Positions 12,350 through 20,973 of a stretch of 64,000 bases of DNA are shown here, piece by piece. Every line of letters starts with the position of its first letter. Position 1 is the first letter of the stretch. The DNA is from Saitoella complicata NRRL Y-17804 (Eukaryota; Ascomycota; Saitoellomycetes; Saitoellales; Saitoellaceae): positions 837,514 to 901,513 of the forward strand of contig NW_017566992.1 of the NCBI RefSeq assembly GCF_001661265.1, read 5' to 3'. The notes beneath the pieces are model-generated. The model was given only the letters and a program-made list of their open reading frames with translations, made no database searches and was not told the DNA's origin. A program made the translations under genes and the position numbers.

Positions 12350-15300
12350 CTACTCCTTCTCTGGCTTATCAGATTTCGGTTCTTCACTCGTATTCTCCTT
12401 TGCCTTTTCCGAGCCCGATTCACCAGTGAATGCCTTCTTTGCCGCCTCCCAAGAGCTCTTCCATGTACTGAGCCTTTCCTCTTGAGCCTTCATGTAAAAC
12501 TCGCGGTTCTGCTCAATTTCTTCATCCGCGACTCGACTGGCTTCAAGCTCCCATATGACACGAGGTTCCCTTCCCATCTGTTCCTGCTTCTCGTAGAACT
12601 CCGCTAAGAGCTCCTCATCCGTTTTTCCTTTTGGCTTCGCGTCTTCCTTCTTCTTTGCCTCTTCCTTCGCCGCTTCCTCCATTCCCACTATCTCCTTTTT
12701 CAATTCCTCCGGATCGCGCTTCGGTAATTGTTCTTCATCCTCCTTGTTCGACTCGACCTTCTCAGCGAAACCCCACGTACCCTTCTTTTCCTTGCCGTTA
12801 AGCTTTGCGTGCCACTTCCTGAGTTCGCTAAGGATGCTCGCGTCCTCCGGAACAGAACTCTTGACCTCCTTCAATGCGGCCTCGAAGTGCGCGTTTGTCA
12901 GCACACGTTCCGTGACAGGGAGGTTCTTCGCCATCGCCTCGGACACAGCGGTGAGTGCAGCAGAGATCACGACGTTCTTGAGGTCCGAGCCAGAGTAGCG
13001 AAGCGTGCGTTTCGCCAGCGCCTTCAAGTCGACTTCATCGTGGATCTTCTCATCCTTCAAGTGGATTTTCAAGATCGCCAATCGATCCTCCTCCGTAGGC
13101 AGATCAACCATAATCCTTCTCGGCATACGTCTGAGGATGGCTTCATCCAAGTCGAAAGGACGGTTGGTGGCACCCATCACGATAACACCCAGGTTCTTAC
13201 TCCTGATTCCGTCCCATTCGGCCATGAACTGGTTAATTACCTCCCTATGATTTTGCTGCGCCTTCTCAGAACGCGCGGCGAAAAGAGCATCAACTTCATC
13301 CAGGAAGATAACAGTCGGGGCAATCTTACGAGCGAGGGAGAACAGGGCTTTGATGTTCTTCTCACCTTCACCGACCCACATACTTTGAATCTCACTGCCC
13401 TTGATATCAAGGACACGCGCACCGCATTCCTTTGCAACGGCTTTGGCGAGCAGTGTCTTTCCGGTCCCGGGCGGACCGTAAAGAAGCACACCAGAGATCT
13501 GATTCTTGGCGAGAATACCATACTTGAAGGCATCGGGTTGGTTGAGACGGAGAGAGATACTATTCTTCAGCGCATGAACGGTCGATGGAGGAGTGCGGAT
13601 GTCGGCGAAGCCCTCGTCGATTGTGTGCGGGTCGACAATTGCGGACAGGAGCTGTAGTTCATGCTTGCTGCAGTCTGCCGGTCTGACAATCTTGGGCTCC
13701 GCGGCCGGGTGCTTTGTCCGACTGCGACGTTCCTCATCGGCCCTGAGCCGCTGGAGAAGCTTCTTTTCCGCTGCTTGCTTCAATCCCACCTCCATATCCC
13801 ACCCTTTTTCTTTGGCTTCACGCCTGACTTCACGCTGTTCCTCCTCTGATAAAACGACTGTTCGATCATCATCCAGGTTCTGGCTCTCCCTTTTATGAAT
13901 CACCATCTCTCGGTCTGTTCCCGTGACAACATCTTCAGCTTTATTTCGCAAGTCATAGGCACGGCTGATGTCCTCCATGTTAAGCAAAGTCCTGTCTGTT
14001 GATCCAATGGCGAGACGCGCAATTTCTTCCCAATGTTCTCGCCTCTGAATACCGTGCGAGTCGTGTAACATGGGATTCATGAAGTTCGACGCATCCATGT
14101 GAAAATCCTTGGGAAAGACGAGCTTCGGGGCGGCCTCACCAAGACCAGCACCATAAGAACCAACGACAACCTGCAGATTTCTCAAATTGATCTCGAGGGT
14201 TCGTGCCTTCCTGTAATAATCAAGGCGAGAGAAGGTCGATAAGTCTATTGGGTTGAAGGGAATGTCGAGATGTGGCTCTAATTCTTCGGTCCCCGCTTGG
14301 GGATACCCAGCCTCACTAGCGATAAGAATGTACTTGCCACCAGCAGCGCGCTTTTTCCGAATGACTTCTTTCAGCGTAGAAAAGGCCAGAGGACCGCCCG
14401 CCGTCAGCGAAAGCATTGTATAATCTCGCAGATATATGAAGACAGGACGTTCTGGGTCGGCGTCTTTTCCTCTTTTAGTGATTACAGCATCGATAGCCGC
14501 AGTCAATGTTGATGTTAGCTTGTCGTTCAGACTGAACGCCTGCGCGACAGACGCGGACCCTGAACTGGCAGCTACAAATGGTGTTGAGAAGATACGAAGA
14601 GCGGTCGCGTCCTCTTTGTGGAGATGATCTTTCCGCGCCAGCTCCTCGTAATCGTCCTCCTCATCCATTCCTTCATCTTCCTCCTCCTCAATCCCCGGCT
14701 GGTCTTCGTCACGATATCTTTGTTTGATCACATATCCCAAATCACCGAACTTGGACTTGATAAATTCGGTTAGTTTGGTGTCCCCGGGATCCTCTATACT
14801 TTGAATCATCTCCGCAAAATCGTGTGCGTCAAGCTGAATAACGTCCGCCTTGAAATGTTTCGCAAGTTGCAGCACATATCCGTCCAAGACATATATTGTA
14901 TCTTCATATATAGCTCGCAAGAGGAGTTGATGCCGGTTCCAGTTGACCTTCGCCGGACTCCTCAGAAGCGTGCGTATGTGCGCTGTCACCTGCGTATGCG
15001 TCAATGGAGGTATCGATACTGGGAAAGGTTTGTGTCCGTCAAGGTCCGAGTCCTTACATGAACCATTCACCTCTTGAGGCCCATGTGGAAATTCGTTTAT
15101 TTTGACGATCTGCTCGAGCGGCATGACACTGCTCTTGACGAACCTTTCCGAGATAATCGGTTTGAAATGTGCCTGCTTTCCCGACGACCAACCCGCGCGT
15201 CTTGCGCGAAGTCGTTCTGAATGTCCAGATCGCGAGGTTTTCGCAGCAGACTTGTCCGCAGAATTACCGTTCGAGGGCGTGTCATCACCGTCTGCAGGAT

Positions 15301-15502
15301 CGTCGGATGGAGGCGGAGGTTTATGTGCTTGTAGCTTCTCTGGTTCATTCTCTTCTTTTAGTGTCGCGGTCTCATGGGAGGCTTCAGAGGTAGCGATAGT
15401 CGGAGAGAGGGTAGAGTAGAGGAGGCGCTGTGCTGGTAGAGAACGTACCAGGCGGTACTGGGACCGACCAGCGTTCGAGAGCTGCTTAAAAGCAGCACGC
15501 AT
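12350..15502 (-). CDS. Mitochondrial AAA+ ATPase of the Msp1/ATAD1-related group
   Basis: Single exon; the start at 15502 is preferred because it gives MRAAFKQLSNAGRSQYRLVR, a basic amphipathic presequence without acidic residues; about 1050 residues. The N-terminal 600 residues are not a recognised domain. The AAA module follows: pore and Walker A region VLLYGPPGTGKTLLAKAVA, pore loop SMWVGEG, Walker B TVIFLDEVDALFAAR, sensor 1 GATNRPFDLDEAILRRMPRR with paired arginine fingers, and a vWFA-free meiotic-clade C-terminus. The Walker B, SRH and MPRR motifs match Msp1, spastin and katanin relatives. Large (about 1000 aa) mitochondrial members of this group are common in filamentous fungi. The C-terminus is a charged Lys/Glu coiled-coil-like tail. 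Substrate unknown; membrane-protein quality control or proteostasis is inferred. Confidence 0.8.
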   Translation of the reverse strand: MRAAFKQLSNAGRSQYRLVRSLPAQRLLYSTLSPTIATSEASHETATLKEENEPEKLQAHKPPPPSDDPADGDDTPSNGNSADKSAAKTSRSGHSERLRARRAGWSSGKQAHFKPIISERFVKSSVMPLEQIVKINEFPHGPQEVNGSCKDSDLDGHKPFPVSIPPLTHTQVTAHIRTLLRSPAKVNWNRHQLLLRAIYEDTIYVLDGYVLQLAKHFKADVIQLDAHDFAEMIQSIEDPGDTKLTEFIKSKFGDLGYVIKQRYRDEDQPGIEEEEDEGMDEEDDYEELARKDHLHKEDATALRIFSTPFVAASSGSASVAQAFSLNDKLTSTLTAAIDAVITKRGKDADPERPVFIYLRDYTMLSLTAGGPLAFSTLKEVIRKKRAAGGKYILIASEAGYPQAGTEELEPHLDIPFNPIDLSTFSRLDYYRKARTLEINLRNLQVVVGSYGAGLGEAAPKLVFPKDFHMDASNFMNPMLHDSHGIQRREHWEEIARLAIGSTDRTLLNMEDISRAYDLRNKAEDVVTGTDREMVIHKRESQNLDDDRTVVLSEEEQREVRREAKEKGWDMEVGLKQAAEKKLLQRLRADEERRSRTKHPAAEPKIVRPADCSKHELQLLSAIVDPHTIDEGFADIRTPPSTVHALKNSISLRLNQPDAFKYGILAKNQISGVLLYGPPGTGKTLLAKAVAKECGARVLDIKGSEIQSMWVGEGEKNIKALFSLARKIAPTVIFLDEVDALFAARSEKAQQNHREVINQFMAEWDGIRSKNLGVIVMGATNRPFDLDEAILRRMPRRIMVDLPTEEDRLAILKIHLKDEKIHDEVDLKALAKRTLRYSGSDLKNVVISAALTAVSEAMAKNLPVTERVLTNAHFEAALKEVKSSVPEDASILSELRKWHAKLNGKEKKGTWGFAEKVESNKEDEEQLPKRDPEELKKEIVGMEEAAKEEAKKKEDAKPKGKTDEELLAEFYEKQEQMGREPRVIWELEASRVADEEIEQNREFYMKAQEERLSTWKSSWEAAKKAFTGESGSEKAKENTSEEPKSDKPEKE

Positions 15503-15831
15503 GGATATCTTCAAATAGGATCCGCTTCGGATCCAGCTGTTCGATGTTCGATGTTCGTACACAGCTGCTGCTCAAGGTGCTACAGCTGATGGAGGAGTCG
15601 AGGTGTGCGCGATACGACAGGAACATGCACAAAATTACATGAGACTGCAGAACGTGTACACGGAAGGGCGTTTGTATAAAAGACCAGACTGTAACATATA
15701 AGAAAGAGCTATCCATCACGCCGTCTTTTCGAAACTGCCCATAGCTCTGAGGTATAATATCACCATCACTCATGACTTGCAATGTTAAAAAGTAAGTCAA
15801 AGAAACCGGGAAAACAGGGAAATCACGGGAA
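15503..15831. other. Intergenic, upstream of the AAA ATPase gene and downstream of the KH gene
   Basis: 329 bases. I see no gene, tRNA or clear repeat. A small direct repeat (TTCGATG, twice, near 15540-15553) lies between two CAGCTG hexamers and is the only structure noted. Confidence 0.4.
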
Positions 15832-17577
15832 TCACTGCTGCGGAGGGACACCGCCATTCTGTTGTTGCTGTGTCTGAAGCGACTGTTGGTACTGCGCCCA
15901 AAGTTGGACGTAGTTCTCATAACCACCGTATGCGGCATATGGGTCCGCACCGCCAGGTGCCTGAGCAGCAGAGGCGGGCTGTTGGGTTACTGGTGAATAT
16001 CCGCCGGTAGGCTGCCCATAATTGCCGTGACCCCCGTATCCTCCACTACTAGATTGGTAGTTGTCACGGCCGTAGTCGTTGCGGGGACGATCGTAACCAC
16101 CAGATTCCCGCTTCGTACGGGCAGCTTCGATTTTCTCATCAATGGCTGCTTTGGCACGATCAACGGCTTCTTGCGAACCAAACAAGGTGACTTCACGTTC
16201 GGGGTCACGGGCTTGGCCAGAGATGTTGACCTTGCAGCCGGTAACAGCCTGCAATTCTTTGACAGTTTCACCGCCACGACCGATAATCATACCTACAGCA
16301 TCTGAGGGCACTTGCAGACTGATCTTCACGGAACCAGAGGGAGTGGATCGCGCAGCGGGAGCGCCAACAGTCGCTTTGCTGGTGTCGGCATCGACGATTT
16401 CGTTAATGAGCTTACGCGCAATTTCCTGACCTTGTTCGTCACCAATGAGAGTAACTGGACGCAGACCTTCACTACCTTCCTGGGCAATACTGATACGAAT
16501 GCCAGAACGCTCTTGGATGTTGCGGATAGATTCACCACCGCGGCCGATGATGAGACCCACACACTTGTCAGGGACGCGCATGATACTCTGAGGTTGCTGG
16601 CTGTCGTCATGGCTATTGCTGGGCCTGGCGTTCTGAGCAGATACAACAGGACCATTGCCTGATCCACCGCGTCCGCCAAGACCTCCCTTGGCAGCAACGT
16701 TATCGGCGATGATTGCCTGCATAGCAGCCTTAGCAGCAGCACACTGGCCACGGCTTCCAGTAATGGTGGCAGTACGTCTGCCCGGATCAACGGTAGTGTC
16801 ATTAGAAAACTGAACTTTCGCTCCCGTATCAGATTCAATCCTGCGAAGGCTTTCGCCTCCCTTTCCAATGATGAGACCAACGTATTGGTGTTCAACGGCC
16901 ATAGTGTCAGTAATCACATCACCGCGGGGAGGAGACCCACGCCTGGGCGGGCTGATAGAGCGCGACCGTCCGCCTCCATATGGTTTGTGATCAAAATCAT
17001 CCCTGTCGCGGCCGTAGGGATCACGGAAGTCACGAGGCTCACGATCACGATAGTCACGAGGATCACGGTAATCACGGTCACGGTGATCGCGAGGGTCGCG
17101 CCTGTCATCTCTACGGTAGCGATCATCGTCGTAACGTGGAGGAGGGGCACGGCGGTCATAATCATCACGAGAGGCTATAAGGGGATCAGTTGGTGCAAGT
17201 GATAGCAGAGAGTCAGATGAATGCTCACAGTAACGGTCATAATCACGATCACGGCTATCAGAGCGAGGAGGAACCTTATCAGCGGCAAAGGCTTTCGCTT
17301 TGGCGATCGCGTCGGCCAAAGACACAGCGCCAGATGATGTCGGTTTGATGGAGCCAAGGTCAATGGAACCAGAGGATGAAGCGACAGGCAATGCACCAAG
17401 AGAACCAGAGGCAGAAGGAGCAGGCAAAGCGGAAGGATTCGCATTAGAGGGTGCACCAGTTTGAGATTGCTGACCAGCTTGAGCGGCTATAGAGTGTAAG
17501 TTTGGGGATGTGTGCGGGTCACGACTGGACGCACTCAAAGCAGCAAGGACACTCGCGATAGCAGCAGGATCAGCCAT
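15832..17577 (-). CDS. Triple KH-domain RNA/ssDNA-binding protein (FUBP-like)
   Basis: The open frame is 581 codons. Three KH domains show canonical GxxG loops: GLIIGKGGESLRRIE (about residue 230), GLIIGRGGESIRNIQ (about 340) and GMIIGRGGETVKELQ (about 435). Between residues 115 and 215 lies an Arg/Asp/Tyr-rich stretch, and the C-terminus is Gly/Tyr/Gln-rich. This is the architecture of far-upstream-element-binding and related splicing or translation regulators. Inside the frame, 17228-17175 is a 54-nt segment with GTGAGC start, TTATAG end and a CTGAC branch-like site and no stop. Splicing would give DRYSSRDDYDR and a 563-residue protein; I consider splicing likely. The promoter is only 142 bases before the transposon end at 17720. 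Nuclear or cytoplasmic RNA binding is inferred from the domain. Confidence 0.88.
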   Translation of the reverse strand: MADPAAIASVLAALSASSRDPHTSPNLHSIAAQAGQQSQTGAPSNANPSALPAPSASGSLGALPVASSSGSIDLGSIKPTSSGAVSLADAIAKAKAFAADKVPPRSDSRDRDYDRYCEHSSDSLLSLAPTDPLIASRDDYDRRAPPPRYDDDRYRRDDRRDPRDHRDRDYRDPRDYRDREPRDFRDPYGRDRDDFDHKPYGGGRSRSISPPRRGSPPRGDVITDTMAVEHQYVGLIIGKGGESLRRIESDTGAKVQFSNDTTVDPGRRTATITGSRGQCAAAKAAMQAIIADNVAAKGGLGGRGGSGNGPVVSAQNARPSNSHDDSQQPQSIMRVPDKCVGLIIGRGGESIRNIQERSGIRISIAQEGSEGLRPVTLIGDEQGQEIARKLINEIVDADTSKATVGAPAARSTPSGSVKISLQVPSDAVGMIIGRGGETVKELQAVTGCKVNISGQARDPEREVTLFGSQEAVDRAKAAIDEKIEAARTKRESGGYDRPRNDYGRDNYQSSSGGYGGHGNYGQPTGGYSPVTQQPASAAQAPGGADPYAAYGGYENYVQLWAQYQQSLQTQQQQNGGVPPQQ

Positions 17578-17719
17578 GATGAATCACACAAAGAACTGCG
17601 GTGTATGCTGCACAATCCAAGAAGATGAGAAGGTTTTTGGTATGAAGTGCACGGTTGGGGCTGCGCAGGCCTAGGGTTGATGCAGCAGCTAGTGCGCGCG
17701 AATCCCATGAAGTAGGGTA

Positions 17720-17762
17720 CAGCCAAATCACGTGTCGCACGCGTACACCACACCACCGACAG
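17720..17762 (+). repeat. Left terminal inverted repeat of the transposon
   Basis: About 43 bases starting CAGCCAAATCACGTGTCGC. It aligns with the right end read in reverse complement but lacks a 16-base block (CGCAAAAGTCATGCGA) present there after CAGCCAAA. TA lies immediately outside. Confidence 0.8.
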
Positions 17763-17817
17763 ACTGTAAAACAAATCACGTCGTATCTTGCCCAAATTGA
17801 GTCGAAAACGACTGCTG

Positions 17818-19302
17818 ATGGATGCTGTCGAACCATCGCAACGTAGGGCTTCTTCCCATGCTGCGAGTCTACGCGTTCGACACATCGTCGAAACTGAAGT
17901 CCCATCGACAGCGCCACCTAGACTGCAGGACCAAAGAAAACCTTCAACAACCTGCGACGAATCAGAACCGCTTCCCATTCCATCAGATGACATAGAGGCG
18001 TTCCAGTTGCAACCATTCGTCATCAAATTTGCCACCATTAGCACTGGGGGTAAGCCCTCGACGGAAGGGCAGGTCACCATTCTACCATCATGGGATTATG
18101 ACTACGGCCCCGCCATGCTCATGAAAAAGGCCGCCAAAGATCTTTGTGACGACCCAAGCTGCCCTGACAACATATCACCTGTGGATTTCTCCATGACCAT
18201 GGGTTACCGGCTGATTCAAGGTAGGGAAAAGTATGCGGTGGCGAGACTGCGCAGCGCGGCCGACTTAGAGGACTTGAAGGATCAGGTGAACGATCTACAG
18301 GAGCGCTACAGTAGTAAGAACAAGAACTGGAGTGTTTCCATCAGTCTTCAAGCGAAGTATGTCCCTCCCGACTCGAGTGGATCTTCAGATGGTGAACTTG
18401 ATAATCCCGCCCGCACCCTTGGAGGACGAAAGAGGCCCAAAAAGCACAGAAACAACCCCTCCAAGCGTCTGCTGAACGAAGTGAAGCAACATTCTGAGAA
18501 CTATGCCTTCAAGTTTGCTATTTTGTTTAATGTCACCAAGCTTCAGGACAAATGGGTATGTGAAGAACACGAAGGGTACTGCTGGAAGGTCCCGGGCTCA
18601 GGGAAGCACATGCAGCTTGCATAACATCATCTGAGCCGCTGGGGGCAGTTCATGGCCCTTCCCGACACCGCTGTTGATGAGTTAACCCCACCGCATACAC
18701 CGACCTTCGGCAAATTTCACAGAGTCATCGTGCACGCGCCGCAGCAAGCTCCGAGACTTACAGTACACCAACTCCTACGTCGAGAACTATGCCTGCGATC
18801 TCCTCAACTCCCGATGTGCCTGCTACTACTCTGATTCCCACGGTCTTCATTGCGCCAGGACCACCCTCGAGCATTACGGATGGAGGACGCCGAGTATGTA
18901 GCAGGCTTTATGAGTTTTGTGGCGAAAAACAACCCTAGTTACACCGGGTTCAATGCTGCGCAGACCGAGCAAGCTTTTCGCGAAAATGGATTGGCACTCG
19001 AGGATTTAAAGAGGGTGCCTGCCGGTCAGACCATCCCAGGTAGCCGACCAGGACATATGCTTGCTGCGCAGCGCTGCTTGCCCCTTTGAAAGGCAAAGAA
19101 GAAGACCAAGCGCCGACTCGAGGCCCAACTGCAGTCTATGGATTCAGACGTATGTCCTCCCAGCACTCCCAGCACCCCTCCGGAGAGTATCATGCTGACA
19201 AGCTTGCTTAGTAATTATGTTCCAAGCTTTTCCGCAGAGCTGTGCAACTTTGCTCGAGTCACCCATTGGCGTGAGAGCATTCTTGCGTACATACAAGCTT
19301 AG
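17818..19302 (+). pseudogene. Unrecognised gene carried inside the transposon, broken
   Basis: From the ATG at 17818 a frame of 268 codons runs to 18624 with clear protein character: an ordered region (VIKFATISTGGK, ILPSWDYDYGPAM), a basic linker (GGRKRPKKHRNNPSKR) and a Cys/His segment (CEEHEGYCWKVPGSGKHMQL). The similar-looking continuation HLSRWGQFMALPDTAVDEL follows at once in another frame. A Pro/Ser/Thr-rich segment (near 18770-18880), FVAKNNPSYTGFNAAQTEQA (near 18915) and a basic, Lys/Arg-rich C-terminal part ending WRESILAYIQA at 19302 follow in further frames. At least three frame changes separate the parts; some could be introns. I recall similar Cys/His-then-HxxLxxW proteins as recurring unknowns in fungal genomes, but assign no function. 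It may be cargo, an accessory transposition protein, or a host gene that was captured. Confidence 0.55.
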
Positions 19303-19523
19303 TCAGCATAGTTCGTGAAGAGGATGAATGTTGAGCAGGAGAGAGGGGTGTCAGGATCTTTCTTTTTTTATGCTTTTTCGAACGGTACCACTCCCATTGT
19401 ATATAGTCTATGTTTGGTCAAATTGTAGGCCTCTTACTCTCCGCCGGGATGTCCCAGAGTTCAGGGACCGAGGATCAAGGGAAGCTTATGATGAGTCTAA
19501 GTATGATGTATATTATGCTACAG

Positions 19524-20751
19524 CTACCAAGTTATGCCTTCAAGGGTGATGTCTACAGCGCTTTGTGCCCCGGCATTGCGAGATAACTGCAATTCTTCCT
19601 TCGACAACCCATATCCGTACTTTTTCATTAAGCTGACGCATTTGTTGGGAAATGCATTGACAGCAAGGTCAATCCCCTCCGCCAAGAACACATCGCAATG
19701 ATCCACGGCGTAAGGATGGTCGGGGTTGCACTTCGTTCAAGCCTTGAGCATAGAGAATGTGATTTCTATGGGATTCAGGTCAGGTGAACAGGGCACTAGG
19801 TACCCGATTTGATACCCATGACCAACAATCAACTCCTTTACCCTGGATTATGATGTGTAGCACAGTTATCCATGACAACCACACTCCTAGACTACGGGTA
19901 AGGGTTGAGGTGCACCAAGAGATCATCCGCTATGAAATCGACGAATTGATCAGCATTGAAACTGCCCTGGTAGCATGAATGACCCAGCATACCATTCATC
20001 GAGAACGCGGGAAGCAAAGACCAGCGCAAACCACGGGCTAACCGTCGGTCTTCGCAAGCTGGAATACCCTTGGGAGAATACTCAAACTTTCGAAAGGTGC
20101 AACGATTGTCGATACTCTATTCGTCCAAGAAAACAAGCATATCCATCGAATAGTTCGCGAACTGTAAGGCGTGGTTTGCTCGTAGCGTAGCATTTCTCTG
20201 AGCAGCCCGTACTTTAAGCTGTTTCCGGGATCACTTGATTTGCTTCAGGTACCGCTGAATGTCGCATGGATTGATGTCGGTACAGAGCGTTTCGTTGATG
20301 AAATCAGCTGCTTCATCGTGGTATAGACTCGGGCTGTTCATGAATAGTAACTGGATATGCTGAGAGAGGTGTAAGTGTATGCTGTTTTTGCGACGGAGGG
20401 TAAGCCTACCTGCCCAACATGGACATTGTGGAAGCTCGATTTTGATGGGTAGGTAAGAGGTGTCGATTCCTAATGCTACGTGCGGCCTAGATATACCCCT
20501 GCTTTACACCTGAACTAAGCGGCTGCCTGCAACCGCACAAATTCGGCTAACACATTGATCTTTCGAGGTCTTCCTAAGCCCTCATGAATGGGCGATTCGT
20601 GGGTACCCTCGTCGTCATAGCGTCGAAGAATGTGGTAAATGGTGCTTCAGTGCTTACCGGTCCATTCTGCTACCTCCTTAGTAGTTTGTCTGCGGAGGCT
20701 GTTCTGCACGACGAGCACTCGAACCTCATCATGAACACGCTTACCGACCAT
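19524..20751 (-). pseudogene. Broken Tc1/mariner-family transposase
   Basis: From an ATG at 20751 the frame reads MVGKRVHDEVRVLVV, then TTKEVAEWTGKH and STIYHILRRYDDEG, a helix-turn-helix pair, and GLGRPRKIN, the GRPR-like hinge. One in-frame TGA lies between the two helices at about 20650 and a TAG follows the hinge. Further down come DMLVFLDE (first catalytic Asp), a segment ending VVVMDNCATHHNPG (second Asp), and YLVPCSPDLNPIEITFSMLKA (the SPDLNPIE region with the last acidic residue). A C-terminal part, CVSLMKKYGYG, follows in another frame. Motifs and order are those of DDE_3/Tc1-like transposases. At least four stops or frame changes make it inactive. Confidence 0.85.
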
Positions 20752-20811
20752 TATCAGGTCCTGACATGTCCTGTTTGAGGAGTAATTGTATTTTTGCTAG
20801 GTTCACGTTTG

Positions 20812-20871
20812 CTGCTTGGTGGTGCGGTATGGGGCGCGACACGTGATTCGCATGACTTTTGCGTTTGGCTG
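20812..20871 (-). repeat. Right terminal inverted repeat of the transposon
   Basis: About 60 bases. Read inward it starts CAGCCAAACGCAAAAGTCAT and continues to TCACGTGTCGC, then CGCACCACCAAGCAG, matching the left end except for the extra 16-base block and scattered differences. It is bordered by TA at 20872-20873. Confidence 0.8.
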
Positions 20872-20973
20872 TACACACCCATACATGAAGGTGGACCGTA
20901 CAGCTGGTCTGCGATCGGAGGTAGACAGGCTTTCCTAGTATACAATCCCAAAATCATTGTCCTCTAATCAAAT

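Larger units (their letters stand above)
17720..20871. mobile_element. Decayed Tc1/mariner-type DNA transposon, 3.15 kb, TA-flanked
   Basis: Both ends start with the same word read inward: CAGCCAAA, then TCACGTGTCGC. Each end is bordered by TA (17718-17719 and 20872-20873), the target duplication of the Tc1/mariner superfamily. Inside lie a broken transposase (minus strand, right half) and a second broken gene (plus strand, left half), converging on each other. Typical members are 1.2-2 kb with one gene, so this one is long. It sits between TRP5 (about 100 bases from its stop) and the KH gene (142 bases from its ATG). Both genes carry several breaks, so the element is old and cannot act alone. 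Confidence 0.85.

Noticed and set aside
12728-13657. 309-codon plus-strand open frame
   Set aside because: Antisense to the AAA module of the mitochondrial ATPase gene; no independent protein signal.
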